A model generated the notes under the pieces. The model saw only the letters and a program-made list of their open reading frames with translations, did not search any database and was not told where the DNA came from. A program made the position numbers and the translations under genes. A stretch of 62,484 nucleotides of DNA from an uncultured Pelagibacteraceae bacterium (lineage in GTDB: Bacteria > Pseudomonadota > Alphaproteobacteria > Pelagibacterales > Pelagibacteraceae). Of the stretch, positions 60,665-62,484 are shown one piece after another (the stretch's first letter is position 1; the number at the start of each line of letters is the position of its first letter). Location: contig CACDLE010000004.1 in the NCBI GenBank assembly GCA_902553555.1, positions 1-62,484 of the forward strand, in the 5' to 3' direction.

Positions 60665-61671
60665 AAAAAAAAGTAATACTTTCAAAACTTCAGAGAATTT
60701 TTAAAAAACATAATCTTCCAAACAGTCACTCCAGGATTTGTGCTGATTATTTACTAAAAGCTGAACTTATAAATGCACAGTCTCATGGTTTAGCAAGATT
60801 AAAGATGTATTGCGATAGATTGAAAAAAGGTCTTATAAATTCAAAACCAAAAATAAAAATAAAAAAAATAAGTTCATCTATCTCGCACATTAATGCAGAT
60901 AATAGTATTGGTTTTGTTGCTGCAGATATAGGTATTAAAGTAGCTATTAAAAATGCAAAAAAAACTGGAATTGGTCTTGTAGCTATTAATAAAAGTGGTC
61001 ATTACGGATTATCTAGTTTTTATGCCGAGCAAGCTGTAAAGAAAAATTTAATAGTGTTTTGTTTTACTAATGCTCCTCCTGCGTTAGCGCCACATGGAGC
61101 AAAAAAATCTTTGTTCGGAACTAATCCTATTTGCTTTGGAGCGCCAACAGGTAATACACCTTTTATATTCGACTCTTCAGCTTCAATGATTAATCGAGGT
61201 AAAATACGAAGAGCAGAAAAGTTGGGTTTAAAAATTCCTTTCGGTGTTGCTCTTAATAAAAAAGGAAAAATAACGACAAATGCTAAACAAGCCTTACAAG
61301 GTACGCAACTACCTATAGCAGGATTTAAAGGTTCAGGTTTAGCTTGGATGGTTGATATACTAAGTGGTGTTTTGACTGGAAGCAGCCATGGCGGAAAAAC
61401 AAAAGATCCTTTTGATGACTTTTCAGGACCACAAAACGTAGGACATCTATTCATTACGATTAATCCTAATGTTTTTTCAGGAAATAGTTTTTTAAAAGAG
61501 ATGAAAAAAAATATCAAATTAGTTAAAAAACTTCCTAAAGCAAAAGGATTTAGCTCAATAATGTATCCTGGAGAAAGAAAAAATAAGATATATAAAAAAA
61601 ATATAAATAAAGATATATCTATACCTTCAAAAATACTGAAAGAAATGGAAGACCTTGATGCTAACGAATAA
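60661..61671 (+). CDS. Ldh_2-family (malate/lactate/sulfolactate) dehydrogenase
   Basis: A 336-residue NAD(P)-dependent reductase of the Ldh_2 family (MDH/ComC/ureidoglycolate dehydrogenase group), not the Rossmann LDH. The catalytic-site sequence INKSGHYGLSSFYAEQAV carries the His, TNAPPALAPHGAKKSLFGTNPICFGAP is the substrate/NAD loop, and IAGFKGSGLAWMVDILSGVLTG is the late family motif. GTG at 60661 gives KKKVILSKLQRIF. Neighbouring tau genes suggest a sulfonate such as sulfolactate, but malate or lactate are equally possible. Confidence 0.84.
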   Translation: MKKKVILSKLQRIFKKHNLPNSHSRICADYLLKAELINAQSHGLARLKMYCDRLKKGLINSKPKIKIKKISSSISHINADNSIGFVAADIGIKVAIKNAKKTGIGLVAINKSGHYGLSSFYAEQAVKKNLIVFCFTNAPPALAPHGAKKSLFGTNPICFGAPTGNTPFIFDSSASMINRGKIRRAEKLGLKIPFGVALNKKGKITTNAKQALQGTQLPIAGFKGSGLAWMVDILSGVLTGSSHGGKTKDPFDDFSGPQNVGHLFITINPNVFSGNSFLKEMKKNIKLVKKLPKAKGFSSIMYPGERKNKIYKKNINKDISIPSKILKEMEDLDANE

Positions 61672-62484
61672 AAACATAGTTTGTCCTGAAAATCTTTTAA
61701 GAATTGCAAAAGGTAAAGGTCCAGTAAAAGCTGTAATAGTAAATGCTGTAAAAAAGGTTGCAGTAGAGTCGGCTAAGCAAGCAGTTGAGGCAAATTTAAT
61801 AACACCATTGTTTGTTGGAGATAAATCAATAATCGAAAAAATTTCAAAAGAAATTAATTGGGATATTTCAAAATATGAAATTGTTCATGAGCCTGATGAA
61901 AATAGTACTGCTCCGATTGCTGCAAAATTAGCTAGTGAAGGAAAAGTAAAAATAATAGTTAAAGGTCATATTCACACAGATGTTTTAATGAAAGCAGTGC
62001 TAAAAAGAGATTTAAATCTGATAGGTAAAAAAAGATTGAGTCATATATGGCACATGACACTAGAAAAAAATGATAAGCCATTCATCATTACTGATGGCGC
62101 GTTAAACGTGTTACCTAAATTAGAAACTAAAATGCATATTCTAAAAAACTCTGTAGATTTCGCAAATAGAATAGGTATTGAAAAACCTAAAGTTTCAATT
62201 TTATCTGCTACAGAAGAAGTTTTAGAAAGTGTGCCAAGTTCTGTTGAAGCTAAAGAATTAACAAAAAGAGCTAAAGAGGAAGGTATTAAAGCTGATGTCT
62301 TTGGTCCTATGGCATTCGATAATTCAGTTTCCGAAAAAGCTGCTCAAATAAAAGGAATAAAAAATGCTGTTGCAGGAAAAACAGATATTCTATTGGTGCC
62401 AAATGTAGAAGCAGGTAATGGATTAGTTAAAATGATGATATTTTTTATGGGCGCTTGTGCTGCGGGAGTAGTTGTGGGCGGTAA
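61658..62484 (+). CDS. pta: Phosphate acetyl/butyryl transferase (3' end outside window)
   Basis: At least 275 codons of a PTA_PTB-family acyltransferase, with the stop beyond the right edge. ATG at 61658 overlaps the Ldh_2 stop by 14 nt. Motifs include AVEANLITPLFVGDK, IIVKGHIHTDVLMKAVLKRD, SHIWHMTLEKNDKPFIITDGALN, and the GKTDILLVPNVEAGNGLVKMM segment near the edge, which are the family's CoA and acyl-phosphate binding sequences. In taurine degradation such an enzyme turns acetyl phosphate (from Xsc) into acetyl-CoA; whether xsc follows cannot be seen. Confidence 0.9.
   Translation, partial: MLTNKNIVCPENLLRIAKGKGPVKAVIVNAVKKVAVESAKQAVEANLITPLFVGDKSIIEKISKEINWDISKYEIVHEPDENSTAPIAAKLASEGKVKIIVKGHIHTDVLMKAVLKRDLNLIGKKRLSHIWHMTLEKNDKPFIITDGALNVLPKLETKMHILKNSVDFANRIGIEKPKVSILSATEEVLESVPSSVEAKELTKRAKEEGIKADVFGPMAFDNSVSEKAAQIKGIKNAVAGKTDILLVPNVEAGNGLVKMMIFFMGACAAGVVVGG

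Noticed and set aside
61020-61709. Antisense open frame of 229 codons on the minus strand
   Set aside because: It is the shadow of the Ldh_2 and pta genes; the product is Pro/Leu/Phe-rich with no family motif.

Overview
The window looks like a chromosome segment of a SAR11-type (Pelagibacterales) marine alphaproteobacterium. The base composition is very AT-rich and the genes are packed almost without gaps, with many 1-17 nt overlaps. Signature content includes a purL-bolA-grxD run, a fused SpeD-SpeE, a class II DAHP synthase and a taurine-type ABC transporter. Lineage is inferred from gene content and style; no rRNA is present. About 60 protein genes, one broken gene and one tRNA fill the window. 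No insertion sequence, integrase, CRISPR array or rRNA was seen, and no stretch over 300 bases lacks a gene.

Positions 1-36,000 are mostly housekeeping. They hold purL (cut by the left edge), bolA, grxD, rpsD and a minus-strand run glmU(acetyltransferase domain only)-glmS-aroG-nadE(broken)-cysS-cimA-trmJ. Then come gph, a LysE exporter, prpB-prpC, ribonucleotide reductase nrdAB with a paired NrdR-like operator, a phosphohexomutase, a TauE/SafE exporter, dusA, rpoZ, an MFS carrier, small redox enzymes, a first glycosyltransferase group, and a polar amino-acid ABC transporter without a neighbouring ATPase. This part ends with a compact spermidine/methylthioadenosine module: mtnP-mtnA-class II aldolase-speDE on the minus strand, with apt divergent. 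Together these could make spermidine, cleave the by-product MTA, return adenine to AMP and carry the ribose carbons to a C3 sugar phosphate.

Positions 36,083-50,943, plus a three-gene outlier at 53,926-56,351, form a surface-glycan region even richer in A/T. It holds dTDP-sugar genes (rfbB, rfbA, rfbC, an rfbD-like reductase), gmd, a ColD/RfbH-like 3-dehydratase, two sugar C-methyltransferase-like proteins and glycosyltransferases of families GT2, GT9-like, GT61 and DUF4422. A tight minus-strand run contains a DUF4956 membrane protein, a secreted CotH-kinase-like protein with a beta-helix-like tail, and a VTC/TTM-fold protein. This trio is the best candidate here for a poorly described system, possibly phosphate or phosphoryl chemistry on a surface polymer. 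A tRNA-Met(CAT) lies inside the region.

Positions 51,368-62,484 hold an omega-amino-acid transaminase with alanine dehydrogenase, then tauA-tauB-tauC (tauC with a large coiled-coil insert), a small secreted protein, an Ldh_2-family dehydrogenase and a phosphate acyltransferase cut by the right edge. Read together they suggest uptake and transamination of taurine or a related omega-amino compound, with alanine dehydrogenase recycling pyruvate. The sugar genes rfbC, methyltransferase and rfbD-like reductase sit inside this locus as an apparent insertion.

The clearest anomaly is nadE: its start and a separate out-of-frame remainder are present, but the ATP-binding P-loop segment is absent.
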